Shown here piece after piece: positions 7,070 through 14,360 of a stretch of DNA of 34,615 bases. Both the position numbers and the translations under genes were made by a program. Under the pieces are notes generated by a model that saw nothing but the letters and a program-made list of their open reading frames with translations, was not told the origin of the DNA and ran no database searches. This DNA is from DASYPP01 sp036006525. GTDB lineage: Bacteria > Gemmatimonadota > Gemmatimonadetes > Gemmatimonadales > GWC2-71-9. The first letter of the stretch is position 1. Every line of letters starts with the position of its first letter. Location of the stretch: positions 1 through 34,615 of the forward strand of contig DASYPP010000107.1 of NCBI GenBank assembly GCA_036006525.1. Reading direction: 5' to 3'.

Positions 7070-8002
7070 TCACTGCATGAGCCGACGGACCTCGGGCGGT
7101 TCCTTTCCCAGCCATTCGGGGTTCTCGGCGGTACTGTCAAACAGTGATGTTGTCTTGAAGGGTTCGTATTCACCGGACGCGGCGGCCTTCGCAGTTCGTG
7201 CCAGCAACGAGGCGCGTTCCCCCCGGCCAAGCGGCCGGAAGGTGCGCACCGCTTCCAACGCCTGGTCGAGGAGTTCAAGCGAATCGATACCGGTGATCAC
7301 CACTGACGTGGGCAGGCTCAGGGCATAGTGCAGGCATTCTACCGGAGACACGGTCTTCGACTTCAACAGGATGCCGTTCGCCATGCTCTTCATTCCCAGC
7401 ACACCAATCTTCTGTTTCACCAGCTCCGGCAGCACCAGCTGCTCAAAGCTGCGATAATGCGCATCCATGACATTCAAGGGCATCTGGACGGTATCAAAAC
7501 GGAATCCGCTCTCCGCCGCGACCCGAAGCATGTGGAGATGGATGTGCGGGTCCTTGTGCCCGGTGAAACCGATGTAGCGGAGCTTTCCGGCCTTGCGGGC
7601 CTCCATGAGGGCCGCGTTGGCACCGTCCTCGCGGAGGATACGATGGGGGTCCTCCCAGCGAATGACCTCGTGATGCTGCACCAGGTCAATGCAATCCACC
7701 TGCAGCCGGCGGAGCGACTGCTCCAGCTGCCGGGCCGCTTCCTTCCGGCTCCGGCCGTCGATCTTGGTCATCAGGAACGCCCGATCCCGGTACCCGTCAC
7801 GGAGAGCGTTCCCCATGCGACGTTCGGACCTGCCGCTATTGTAGTCCCAGCTGTTGTCCATGAAGGTGATGCCCTGGTCGATCGCCGTGCGGACAATGCG
7901 GGTGCTGAGCCTGGGGTCAACGTCCTCGTGGCCGAGGTGGGCACCCCCCACCCCAATGGCGGAGACCTTCTCGCCGGTGCTGCCGAGTGTTCTGTATATC
8001 AT
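7070..8002 (-). CDS. Aldo/keto reductase family oxidoreductase
   Basis: A 310-residue NADP-dependent aldo/keto reductase (PF00248, TIM barrel). The N-terminus MIYRTLGSTGEKVSAIGVGG is typical. The catalytic tetrad is visible: D49 and Y54 in DNSWDYNSG, K80 in FLMTK, and His in VQHHEV (110/111). The C-terminus lacks the cysteines of the 4Fe-4S subgroup. Substrate unknown, probably an aldehyde or ketone. The ATG at 8002 begins the conserved barrel. It diverges from the YceI gene at 8127, and the 124-base gap holds a palindrome AGTTGCAATGTAACT (8026-8040) that could be an operator for one or both. A SnoaL-like gene follows on the same strand. Confidence 0.9.
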   Translation of the reverse strand: MIYRTLGSTGEKVSAIGVGGAHLGHEDVDPRLSTRIVRTAIDQGITFMDNSWDYNSGRSERRMGNALRDGYRDRAFLMTKIDGRSRKEAARQLEQSLRRLQVDCIDLVQHHEVIRWEDPHRILREDGANAALMEARKAGKLRYIGFTGHKDPHIHLHMLRVAAESGFRFDTVQMPLNVMDAHYRSFEQLVLPELVKQKIGVLGMKSMANGILLKSKTVSPVECLHYALSLPTSVVITGIDSLELLDQALEAVRTFRPLGRGERASLLARTAKAAASGEYEPFKTTSLFDSTAENPEWLGKEPPEVRRLMQ

Positions 8003-8126
8003 TGTGCGGCCCCGTTCAGTTGCGGAGTTGCAATGTAACTTCAACGATTTACCACGGCGCGACGTTTCCTTCTCCAGACAGGCTTCGCATTCCGGGGCAG
8101 CTCCCGGCACACTCGAAGGAGGCATC

Positions 8127-8759
8127 ATGCGTGGAAGGTCTTACCTGCCCCTGGCCCTTGCCCTGCTCCTCGGAGCCCGCAGCGCGGCATCTCCGGTGAC
8201 CTACCTGGTTACCACCGCTGACGGCAACGAGGTCCGCTATCGGGTCCAGGAGCAGTTGATGGGATTCGATCTGCCCAACGAGGCGGTCGGCCACAACCCG
8301 AAGGTGACCGGGGCCCTCGCCCTCGATAACAACGGACAGGTCATCGCGAGCCAGTCGAAATTCGTGATCCAGGCCGGCAGTTTCACCAGCGATCGGGATC
8401 GCCGGGACGGCTACGTGCGGGGCCGGCTGCTGGAGTCGGACTCGTTTCCCACCATCGTGTTCTGGCCGGAGAAGATCGACGGGCTCTCGGCTCCCTGGCC
8501 CAAATCAGGCACTCGGGCGCTGACCCTCCGCGGCAGGCTCACCGTCCGGGACCAGACTCGTCCCGTGACCTGGAAGATGAACGTCACCTTCGCCGCGGAC
8601 CAGATGTCGGGCAGCGCCTCGACCGGTTTCACCTTCAGCGACTTCAGCATGACCAAGCCGCGGGTGCCGGTTGTCCTGAGCGTCGCCGATTCCATCCACC
8701 TGGAGTATGACTTCAAGGTGCGGGTGGCCGACAGCGCGGCGGCAGCGGCCGCGCTGTGA
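8127..8759 (+). CDS. YceI-family periplasmic lipocalin-like protein
   Basis: A 210-residue exported protein with a signal peptide (YLPLALALLLGARSAAS). The mature part shows the YceI pattern (PF04264). An SKFVIQAGSFTSDRDRRDGY segment is followed by LLESDSFPTIVFWPEKI, then LTLRGRLTVRDQTRPVTWKM, corresponding to the family's LTIHGVTKPVTL strand. YceI proteins are periplasmic barrels that bind polyisoprenoid or ubiquinone-like lipids. The ATG at 8127 has GAAGGAGG just upstream; a longer open frame overlaps the divergent reductase and is not credible. The gene converges on the large Ser/Thr kinase with four bases between stops. Confidence 0.85.
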   Translation: MRGRSYLPLALALLLGARSAASPVTYLVTTADGNEVRYRVQEQLMGFDLPNEAVGHNPKVTGALALDNNGQVIASQSKFVIQAGSFTSDRDRRDGYVRGRLLESDSFPTIVFWPEKIDGLSAPWPKSGTRALTLRGRLTVRDQTRPVTWKMNVTFAADQMSGSASTGFTFSDFSMTKPRVPVVLSVADSIHLEYDFKVRVADSAAAAAAL

Positions 8760-8763
8760 CCGG

Positions 8764-11082
8764 CTACTCCCCGCGGATCCGCGCCGCCACGCCAGGATAA
8801 CGGGGATCTGCTTTGAGCGGGTTCAGCAGCGGCTCGAAGAAGTTCTCCGGGAGGATCGCGTCCCGTTCCCTGATGCCGCGCTCGAGGAATTCGAACGCGC
8901 GGTCCAAGTCCCCCAGGTTGGCGTAGGCGATGGCGAAGATGCCAGGCGGGATGTATTCATGGGCCGCTCGCCTGGTCATCGAGTCGAGCAGGGCCCGGGC
9001 GCTGGCCCGGTCGCCCGAGCGGGCATAGGCGGCAATCAGGGTAGCTTCACCGTGCATGAATTCACCACCCAGTTCGAGCGAGCGCTTGAGGGCGGCTATC
9101 GCTTCGGGATAGCGCTTCTGCTCGACCCGGATCTGACCCAGGATGAAGAGCCCCTGCGAATACGCCGGATCCAGCCGGAGGACCCGGGCAATGGCCGAGT
9201 CCGCGTCGTTCAGCCGGCCCATCGAGCAGTAAATCCACGCTTCCTCCGTGCCGATGATCCGCGACAGCGGGTCGAGCTGATGGGCCCGCGTCATCTCGGC
9301 CAGGCCCTCCTGCAACCGCCCCCGCCCCACCAGGAAATCCGCGTACCAGTGGTGCGCCGTCGGGTAACTCGAGTCCGCGGCGATCGCCTGGCGGAAGGCG
9401 CGTTCCGACCCGGCCATGTCCCACTGGTACAACATGGTGCCGTACGCCAGTGCGGCGGATGCCTCAGCGCTTCCGCTGTCCAGCGCGATCGCCTTGAGGG
9501 CAGCCGCCCTGGCCCGGGGCCACGTCGTGTCGGGTGACGCCGGGGTGTACAGCGGGAGCAGGACGTAAACATCGGCCAGTCCGGCCCAGGCGCGCGAAAA
9601 GCCGGAGTCGCGCGCTACGGCCTGGGCGAAGTAGCGCGCCGCCTGGGGTAGCGACGATTCGGTCCGCTGGTTCCAGGCGAAGCGACCCTGCAGGTAGAGA
9701 TCGTAGGCCTGGAGGTCGGCGGTAGGATGCCGCCCGATCGCCGAATCGACGCCCGAGACGAGGCGGACCCGGAGGGCGCCCCCGATGGCGCGCGCGATGT
9801 CCTCCTGCACCTGGAAGACATCCGCCATGTCGCGATCGTAAATGTCGGACCACAATTCATAGCCGTCGCGAGTGTTGACCAGCTGGGCACTCACCCGGAG
9901 CCGAGCGCCATTTCGCCGCACGGTGCCCTGCAGTACGGCGCCAACGCCCAGCCGGCGGCCAACTTCGCGCGGATCCACATTGGTGCCCCGGAACTGGAAT
10001 GCCGACGCGCGGGCCACCACGCGAAGACCGGGGATACGGGCGAGCGTCGTCGTCAACTCCTCGGCGAGGCCATCGGCAAAGTAGGCCTGGTTGGTCTCCG
10101 GGCTCTGATCGGTGAACGGCAGCACGGCGGCTGACGTGGGGAGCGCGTCGGCCGTGGACGAACCCCTGCTCCGTCGCAGGTAGTAGCCGGCAGCAACAAG
10201 GAGCAACGCGAGAACAGCCAGGGCGACACCGACCCGGTGTTTCCGAGTCCCGGAAGCTCGTGACACCCCATCCGGTCGGTCCAGCGCGGTGGCGAATTCT
10301 TCCATCGAAGGGAAGCGCTGCGAGGGATCCGGATTGAGACCCCGCTGCACGATCGCCTCGAGGGCAGTGCTCACCTCCGGCCGCTCCGAGCGAACCCGCG
10401 GCACCATCGCCGACACCGCTTGGCCGGTCAGCAGCTCGTAGAGGACGGCGGCGAGACTGTAGACGTCACTCTGGGCATTGGCCTGGGTACCGAAGCGCTG
10501 CTCCGGCGCCATGTAGGCCGGCGTTCCCACCGCAACACCGGTCTCGGTGAGCTGGGTGGTGCCACCCGGCGTCTGGGTGACGGTATCGCCCGCGATGGCC
10601 CGTGCAATACCGAAGTCGGCGACCAGGACGGAACCGTCCTTCGTCAACAGGATGTTTTCCGGCTTGATGTCGCGGTGGATGACCGAGTGCTGGTGGGCGT
10701 ATTCCAGGGCCTGGGCTGCCTCCCGCGTGATCCGGACAGCATCATTCACCGGGAGCCGACCCACGCGGGTCAACCGGTCGCGAAGGGATTCCCCTTCCAC
10801 GTACGGCATGGTAAACCAGAGCTGGCCCGCACTCTCGCCCGAATCATGGACCGACAGGATGTGGGGATGCTGCAGCCGGGCGGCGAGACGGATCTCCCGG
10901 GTGAATCGCTCGGCGGCGCCGGGAAACGTGAAGTCGGCGCGAATCGCCTTGAGCGCGACCTGCCGCTCATGCTTGAGGTCGCGGGCCAGATAGACCACGG
11001 CCATCCCGCCCCGGCCGAGTTCACGCTCGAGGATATAGGTGGAACCGAGGGCCGTTTGGAGTTGGCTGAGCTGGTCGGTCAG
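8764..11082 (-). CDS. Membrane Ser/Thr protein kinase with TolB-like domain and TPR repeats
   Basis: A receptor-like kinase of 772 residues with the start proposed here. Kinase domain: glycine loop G23-R-G-G-M-A-V, K45 in VALK, H136-RDIKPEN, D156-FG, and GTPAYMAPEQ in the activation loop. All key residues are present. One membrane helix spans about residues 283-303. Outside it lies a TolB/FlgO-like domain (about 313-440; AVLPFTDQSPE, FADGLAEELTTTLARIPGL) and then a TPR array to about 760. The architecture is common in Gemmatimonadota and Acidobacteriota. The first ATG in frame (11004) would cut the protein inside the glycine loop. The frame stays open upstream, and the only family-like start is CTG at 11082, giving MTDQLSQLQTALGSTYILER. 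No strong ribosome site is seen, so the exact start is uncertain. Confidence 0.88.
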   Translation of the reverse strand: MTDQLSQLQTALGSTYILERELGRGGMAVVYLARDLKHERQVALKAIRADFTFPGAAERFTREIRLAARLQHPHILSVHDSGESAGQLWFTMPYVEGESLRDRLTRVGRLPVNDAVRITREAAQALEYAHQHSVIHRDIKPENILLTKDGSVLVADFGIARAIAGDTVTQTPGGTTQLTETGVAVGTPAYMAPEQRFGTQANAQSDVYSLAAVLYELLTGQAVSAMVPRVRSERPEVSTALEAIVQRGLNPDPSQRFPSMEEFATALDRPDGVSRASGTRKHRVGVALAVLALLLVAAGYYLRRSRGSSTADALPTSAAVLPFTDQSPETNQAYFADGLAEELTTTLARIPGLRVVARASAFQFRGTNVDPREVGRRLGVGAVLQGTVRRNGARLRVSAQLVNTRDGYELWSDIYDRDMADVFQVQEDIARAIGGALRVRLVSGVDSAIGRHPTADLQAYDLYLQGRFAWNQRTESSLPQAARYFAQAVARDSGFSRAWAGLADVYVLLPLYTPASPDTTWPRARAAALKAIALDSGSAEASAALAYGTMLYQWDMAGSERAFRQAIAADSSYPTAHHWYADFLVGRGRLQEGLAEMTRAHQLDPLSRIIGTEEAWIYCSMGRLNDADSAIARVLRLDPAYSQGLFILGQIRVEQKRYPEAIAALKRSLELGGEFMHGEATLIAAYARSGDRASARALLDSMTRRAAHEYIPPGIFAIAYANLGDLDRAFEFLERGIRERDAILPENFFEPLLNPLKADPRYPGVAARIRGE

Positions 11083-11191
11083 TCTCTTGGCTTCTGGAGG
11101 GGACGGAAAAAATGTAGTGGCTGGCCGGAACCGGGGCCAGATGGCCCGGAGGACACGCTGGAGAGCGCGCCCCCGGACATCCAGCCTGCCT

Positions 11192-11683
11192 TCAGGCCTC
11201 CTTCGCCAGCAGCCGGTCGAGCGCGGCGTAGCTCTCGTTCATTCCGCTCTCCATACCTGCCTGCAGCATGCCATCGCGGTCTGCCTTGCTGTCGAAAACC
11301 AGGATCGCGATGATCTTCGTGCGTCCGTCACCGAGGTCTTCGAACATCATGGTCTCCACCAGCTCATGCCCCTTCATCCCGTCCCATCCGAACGTGATAG
11401 TCAAGCGTTCCAGCGGCGCGATCTCACGATAGGTGCCACTGAAGCCATGGACCCCGTGATCGCTGTGCTCCACGAAGCGCCACTGCCCGCCCGGGCGAAA
11501 CTCGTAACGCTCGATGTCGAGCTGGTTACCCCGGCCCCACCACTGGGCCAGCTGCCCGGGTTCGGTGCAGGCGCGCCAGACCCGGTCGCGGGAGGCATTG
11601 ACGATGCGCTCGATCCGGATTTCCCGGTCGCTGGGAGTCGTGACAACCGCCTTCGGTCCTGAGTCCTTGAGTGCGGCGCTCAT
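11192..11683 (-). CDS. SRPBCC (AHSA1-type) domain protein
   Basis: A 163-residue cytosolic protein of the START/Bet v1-like fold, AHSA1 branch (PF08327). The opening IRIERIVNASRDRVWRACTE and PGQLAQWWG is diagnostic, as are GGQWRFVE, FSGTYREIAPLERLTITF and the C-terminal helix SYAALDRLL. These proteins bind hydrophobic ligands; the ligand is unknown. The ATG overlaps the stop of the ArsR-type gene (ATGA), so the two are one translation-coupled operon. This ArsR-SRPBCC pairing is frequent in bacteria and often linked to stress or xenobiotic responses. Confidence 0.9.
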   Translation of the reverse strand: MSAALKDSGPKAVVTTPSDREIRIERIVNASRDRVWRACTEPGQLAQWWGRGNQLDIERYEFRPGGQWRFVEHSDHGVHGFSGTYREIAPLERLTITFGWDGMKGHELVETMMFEDLGDGRTKIIAILVFDSKADRDGMLQAGMESGMNESYAALDRLLAKEA

Positions 11684-12012
11684 TGGGTTCCTTTCGTGCG
11701 CTCGAGAAAAGCCTCGAGCCGGTCAAACCGGGCTTCCAGCATCTGCTGGTAGTTCGCGATCCAGGCGGTCTCCTTGTCCAGCCGACGAGAGCCAAGCCGG
11801 CAGGTGCGGACCCGGCCGACCTTCTCGGTCTTCACCAGGCCGGACTGTTCAAGGACACCGACATGCTTCTTCATGCCGGTCAGGGTCATGTCGAAGCGTG
11901 CAGCCAGGTCGCTGATCGAGGCATCCTCGCGCCCGAGGTATTCGAGGATGCCTCGGCGCGTCGGGTCCGACAGCGCGGCGAAGGCAGAATCAATGTTCCT
12001 ATACTGAACCAT
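11680..12012 (-). CDS. ArsR-family winged-helix transcriptional regulator
   Basis: A 110-residue repressor of the ArsR/SmtB fold. AFAALSDPTRRGILEYLG is the classic first helix pair. DLAARFDMTLTGMKKHVGVL with EQSGLVKTEKVGRVRTCRL is the recognition helix and wing. No metal-binding cysteine pair (CxC) is present, so it is not a classic metal sensor; it belongs to the group paired with AHSA1 proteins. I start it at ATG 12012, giving MVQYRNID. A TTG nine codons upstream (12039) is in frame but would lie upstream of the predicted transcript start. The start codon is inside a perfect palindrome, see the promoter entry. It is co-transcribed with the SRPBCC gene through an ATGA overlap. Confidence 0.9.
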   Translation of the reverse strand: MVQYRNIDSAFAALSDPTRRGILEYLGREDASISDLAARFDMTLTGMKKHVGVLEQSGLVKTEKVGRVRTCRLGSRRLDKETAWIANYQQMLEARFDRLEAFLERTKGTQ

Positions 12013-12049
12013 ATGGTTCAGTATACTGGAGAAGGCCAATCGCTGTCAA
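12000..12049 (-). promoter_or_regulatory. Promoter and perfect palindromic operator covering the arsR-type start codon
   Basis: On the minus strand a consensus -35 TTGACA (12049-12044), an 18-base spacer and a -10 TATACT (12025-12020) are seen. A perfect 26-base palindrome fills 12000-12025, each half reading TATACTGAACCAT. It runs from the -10 box through the ATG at 12012. The -10 box ends only seven bases before the ATG, so the transcript should start at or next to the start codon, that is, be leaderless. A dimeric regulator bound here would block the polymerase; self-binding by the ArsR-type protein is inferred. Confidence 0.75.
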
Positions 12050-12062
12050 TAGGGCGGTACTT

Positions 12063-13025
12063 CTAGGGAATCAGGCGATAGAGATCGTTGGTCCGGGGTT
12101 GGGGCGGCGGCAAGCCGGACGTGTCCACCGCCGAGGCGACAAGGTCGGTGCCGTCGCGGCGGATGGCCAATTCGAGGATGACGAGGTTGAAAGTCGGAAT
12201 CGTGTCGGTGTGGCCGTTCAGGAGATTGATCCGCAGCACGGACCCTGGAATGGCTGCCGCAAGGTAATGGTCGCCCACCGCTACCTGGCCCGTGTTGTCC
12301 GCGACGCCGAAGTCATGGAAGATCGCGAGCCCGGCGGTCGCCATGTCCCAGGCCAGCACCCGGGTGTCGCCCGCCAACCTGAGGTACAGGACCGATCCGC
12401 CCGGGCCCGGTTGCATGGAGTACACCGCCCCGGGCAGCGGAAGCCGGACAAAGACCCGGGGCCTGGTCGCACTCGCCGGATCGGTGAGGTAGACCGCGCT
12501 GTCCGCCAGGATGGCGAGCGTGTCCCCGCGGAGCCAGGCCAACCGGGTGATCCGCAGGTGGAGAACTCCGTCCACGCTGGTCACGAAGGGAACCGGAATT
12601 ACCTCGCTGGTGTCCCCAAGGTCAGCGAGCGGGCCGACCACCACCGCCTTATAGAAGGGAGCGGGTTCATCGTCCCGCTGCCGAGTCAGCAGGAAGGCCA
12701 TGTGGCGGCTGGCCGAGACGGCGGGATGACCGTAGGAGTCCGACTCGCCCTGGACCTCAGGAGCACATAGCCACACGCTATCGCGGGCCTGGTGTGCAGG
12801 CAGAAATGCCACGCAGGCCTGGTCCAGGCTGTAAACCAGTTCCCCGCCATCCGGCGTGAAGCTGATTTCCTCGTCGTTCCCCCGGTTCGCGGTGAGCCGC
12901 GCCGGAGGCCCCGGGTCAAAGGGCTGGTCGGTCCCGGTGTCGAGCGGAGGGAACGGCTCGGTGTGGCAGGCGACGGCGCATAGAGCCGCCATGAGGAGTA
13001 TGGGGACCAGGCAGGGGCGGCGCAT
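12063..13025 (-). CDS. Putative lipoprotein with WD40/PD40-like propeller
   Basis: A 320-residue exported protein. The N-terminus MRRPCLVPILLMAALCAVAC has a hydrophobic core ending in Cys, a fair lipobox (AVAC). The mature part begins with a Pro-rich linker and then RLTANRGNDEEISFTPDGGE followed by LVYSL. This resembles TolB-type PD40 propeller blades (SFTPDGxxLxY). Later strands repeat the pattern RLAWLRGDTLAI, GSVLYLRLAGD and AIRRDGTDLVAS. Likely periplasmic, function unknown. It lies 50 bases upstream of the ArsR-type start on the same strand, but that gene has its own promoter. It diverges from the TIGR03067-like gene at 13269. Confidence 0.65.
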   Translation of the reverse strand: MRRPCLVPILLMAALCAVACHTEPFPPLDTGTDQPFDPGPPARLTANRGNDEEISFTPDGGELVYSLDQACVAFLPAHQARDSVWLCAPEVQGESDSYGHPAVSASRHMAFLLTRQRDDEPAPFYKAVVVGPLADLGDTSEVIPVPFVTSVDGVLHLRITRLAWLRGDTLAILADSAVYLTDPASATRPRVFVRLPLPGAVYSMQPGPGGSVLYLRLAGDTRVLAWDMATAGLAIFHDFGVADNTGQVAVGDHYLAAAIPGSVLRINLLNGHTDTIPTFNLVILELAIRRDGTDLVASAVDTSGLPPPQPRTNDLYRLIP

Positions 13026-13268
13026 GGCGTCTCAGGATGGTGGTCCGGCTGGAGACGAGCGCGCACTGGAGTCATGACACGACTGAATCCTACCAATTCA
13101 CTTCAGCAGCGACATGCCATTCAGTCTTCGGCCATCCAGGTACCGCTCCAGACCGGTTGCACTCTGCTCCGCGCCGGCAAAGGCGACGGAACCAACGGCT
13201 GTCGGGCACAGTGGGTTAATATTGAGGCGATCGCAGGGGCTTTGAAAAACTATCCACCGGGATTTCCT

Positions 13269-13697
13269 ATGCGCCTGTTGCTCATTCCACTCAGCCTGTC
13301 CCTTATTGTCGCCCCGCTCCGGGCCCAGGATGAGGCGAGCGCCGATCAGGGTGCGCTCCAGGGCGACTGGACCATGGTGTCGGCCTCGATCAACGGGGCC
13401 ACCTACCCCAACTCCACCGGCACCCGGCACGTCGCGGGGGACACCACGACCGTGACCGTCAACGGCACGGTCCTCATGTCGGCGATATTCACGCTGAATC
13501 CGTCCACCCAGCCGAAGTCCGTTGATTACGCCGTGATCGGCGGGTCACTCGAGGGGCAGCACCTGCTGGGGATTTACCGGCTGGAGGATTCCACGCTCAC
13601 CTTCTGCATTACCGGCCCCGGCGGCGTCCGGCCTACCGAGTTCGCGACGACTGCGGGGGACGGGCGGACCTGTTCGGAGTGGAAGCGGCAGCCATAG
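13269..13697 (+). CDS. Secreted TIGR03067-like domain protein
   Basis: A 142-residue exported protein: signal peptide MRLLLIPLSLSLIVAPLRAQ, then ALQGDWTMVSASINGATYPN and later LLGIYRLEDSTLTFCITGPG. The order (LQGxW, then a strand ending in Y-x-L-x-x-x-x-L-x-x-C, then RPTEF) fits the TIGR03067 family of small extracytoplasmic barrels, abundant in Planctomycetes. Function unknown. The ATG at 13269 directly precedes the signal peptide; the ribosome site is weak. The MOSC gene follows seven bases after its stop, so they may be co-transcribed. Confidence 0.7.
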   Translation: MRLLLIPLSLSLIVAPLRAQDEASADQGALQGDWTMVSASINGATYPNSTGTRHVAGDTTTVTVNGTVLMSAIFTLNPSTQPKSVDYAVIGGSLEGQHLLGIYRLEDSTLTFCITGPGGVRPTEFATTAGDGRTCSEWKRQP

Positions 13698-13704
13698 GAG
13701 TCCC

Positions 13705-14352
13705 ATGAAGGTCCTGTCGATCTGTGTCGGAAGGCCGCGTGAGGTGGAATGGCGGGGGAAAACCGTGCTGACCTCCATCTTCAAGACGCCGATCTCCCAC
13801 CGGGTCCAGGTCGGCGGGGAAAACCTCGAGGGTGATGAGCAGTCGGATCTCACGGTTCATGGCGGGCCGGAGAAAGCAGTGTATGTCTATCCGGCGGAGC
13901 ACTACCCGTACTGGCGCCGCGAGCTGCCCGACGCTGAACTTCCCTGGGGCGCCTTTGGCGAGAACCTTACGACCGAGGGGCTCCTGGAGGACGAAGTCTG
14001 GATCGGGGACCGGTTCCGGATCGGGAGCGCCGAGTTCCTGGTCACCCAGCCGCGAATGCCCTGCTACAAGCTGGGGGTTCGATTCAATCGCCCGGACATG
14101 GTCAAGCGATTCCACTTGAGCCGGCGCAACGGGTTTTACCTGGCGGTGGGGAAACCGGGCGAAGTCGGCGTGGGCGACGTCATCGAACGGCTCGCCCGCG
14201 ACGAGCGAAGGCTCACGGTGTCGGACGTGGTGGCGCTCTATGGGACCGATGACGAGAACCAGCCGCTGCTGGAGCGGGCGAGCGAGCACCCGGGGCTGCC
14301 CGAGTCCTGGCGGGAGTACTTTCGGCAGCGCAGATGGGGACCGGACGGGTGA
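13705..14352 (+). CDS. MOSC domain protein, YiiM type
   Basis: A 215-residue MOSC protein. The MOSC domain is the sulfur-carrying beta-barrel related to the C-terminal domain of molybdenum cofactor sulfurase; YiiM-like members reduce N-hydroxylated compounds with a molybdenum cofactor. Visible motifs are TSIFKTPI near the start, DLTVHGGPEKAVYVYPAEHY, the FGENLTTEG strand, GD-RFRIG, and the conserved Cys C120 in VTQPRMPCYKL. The C-terminal part (about 170-215) is the helical YiiM 3-alpha domain. TAGGAG lies four bases before the ATG. It converges on the membrane kinase-like gene eight bases away. Confidence 0.92.
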   Translation: MKVLSICVGRPREVEWRGKTVLTSIFKTPISHRVQVGGENLEGDEQSDLTVHGGPEKAVYVYPAEHYPYWRRELPDAELPWGAFGENLTTEGLLEDEVWIGDRFRIGSAEFLVTQPRMPCYKLGVRFNRPDMVKRFHLSRRNGFYLAVGKPGEVGVGDVIERLARDERRLTVSDVVALYGTDDENQPLLERASEHPGLPESWREYFRQRRWGPDG

Positions 14353-14360
14353 GGCAGCGC

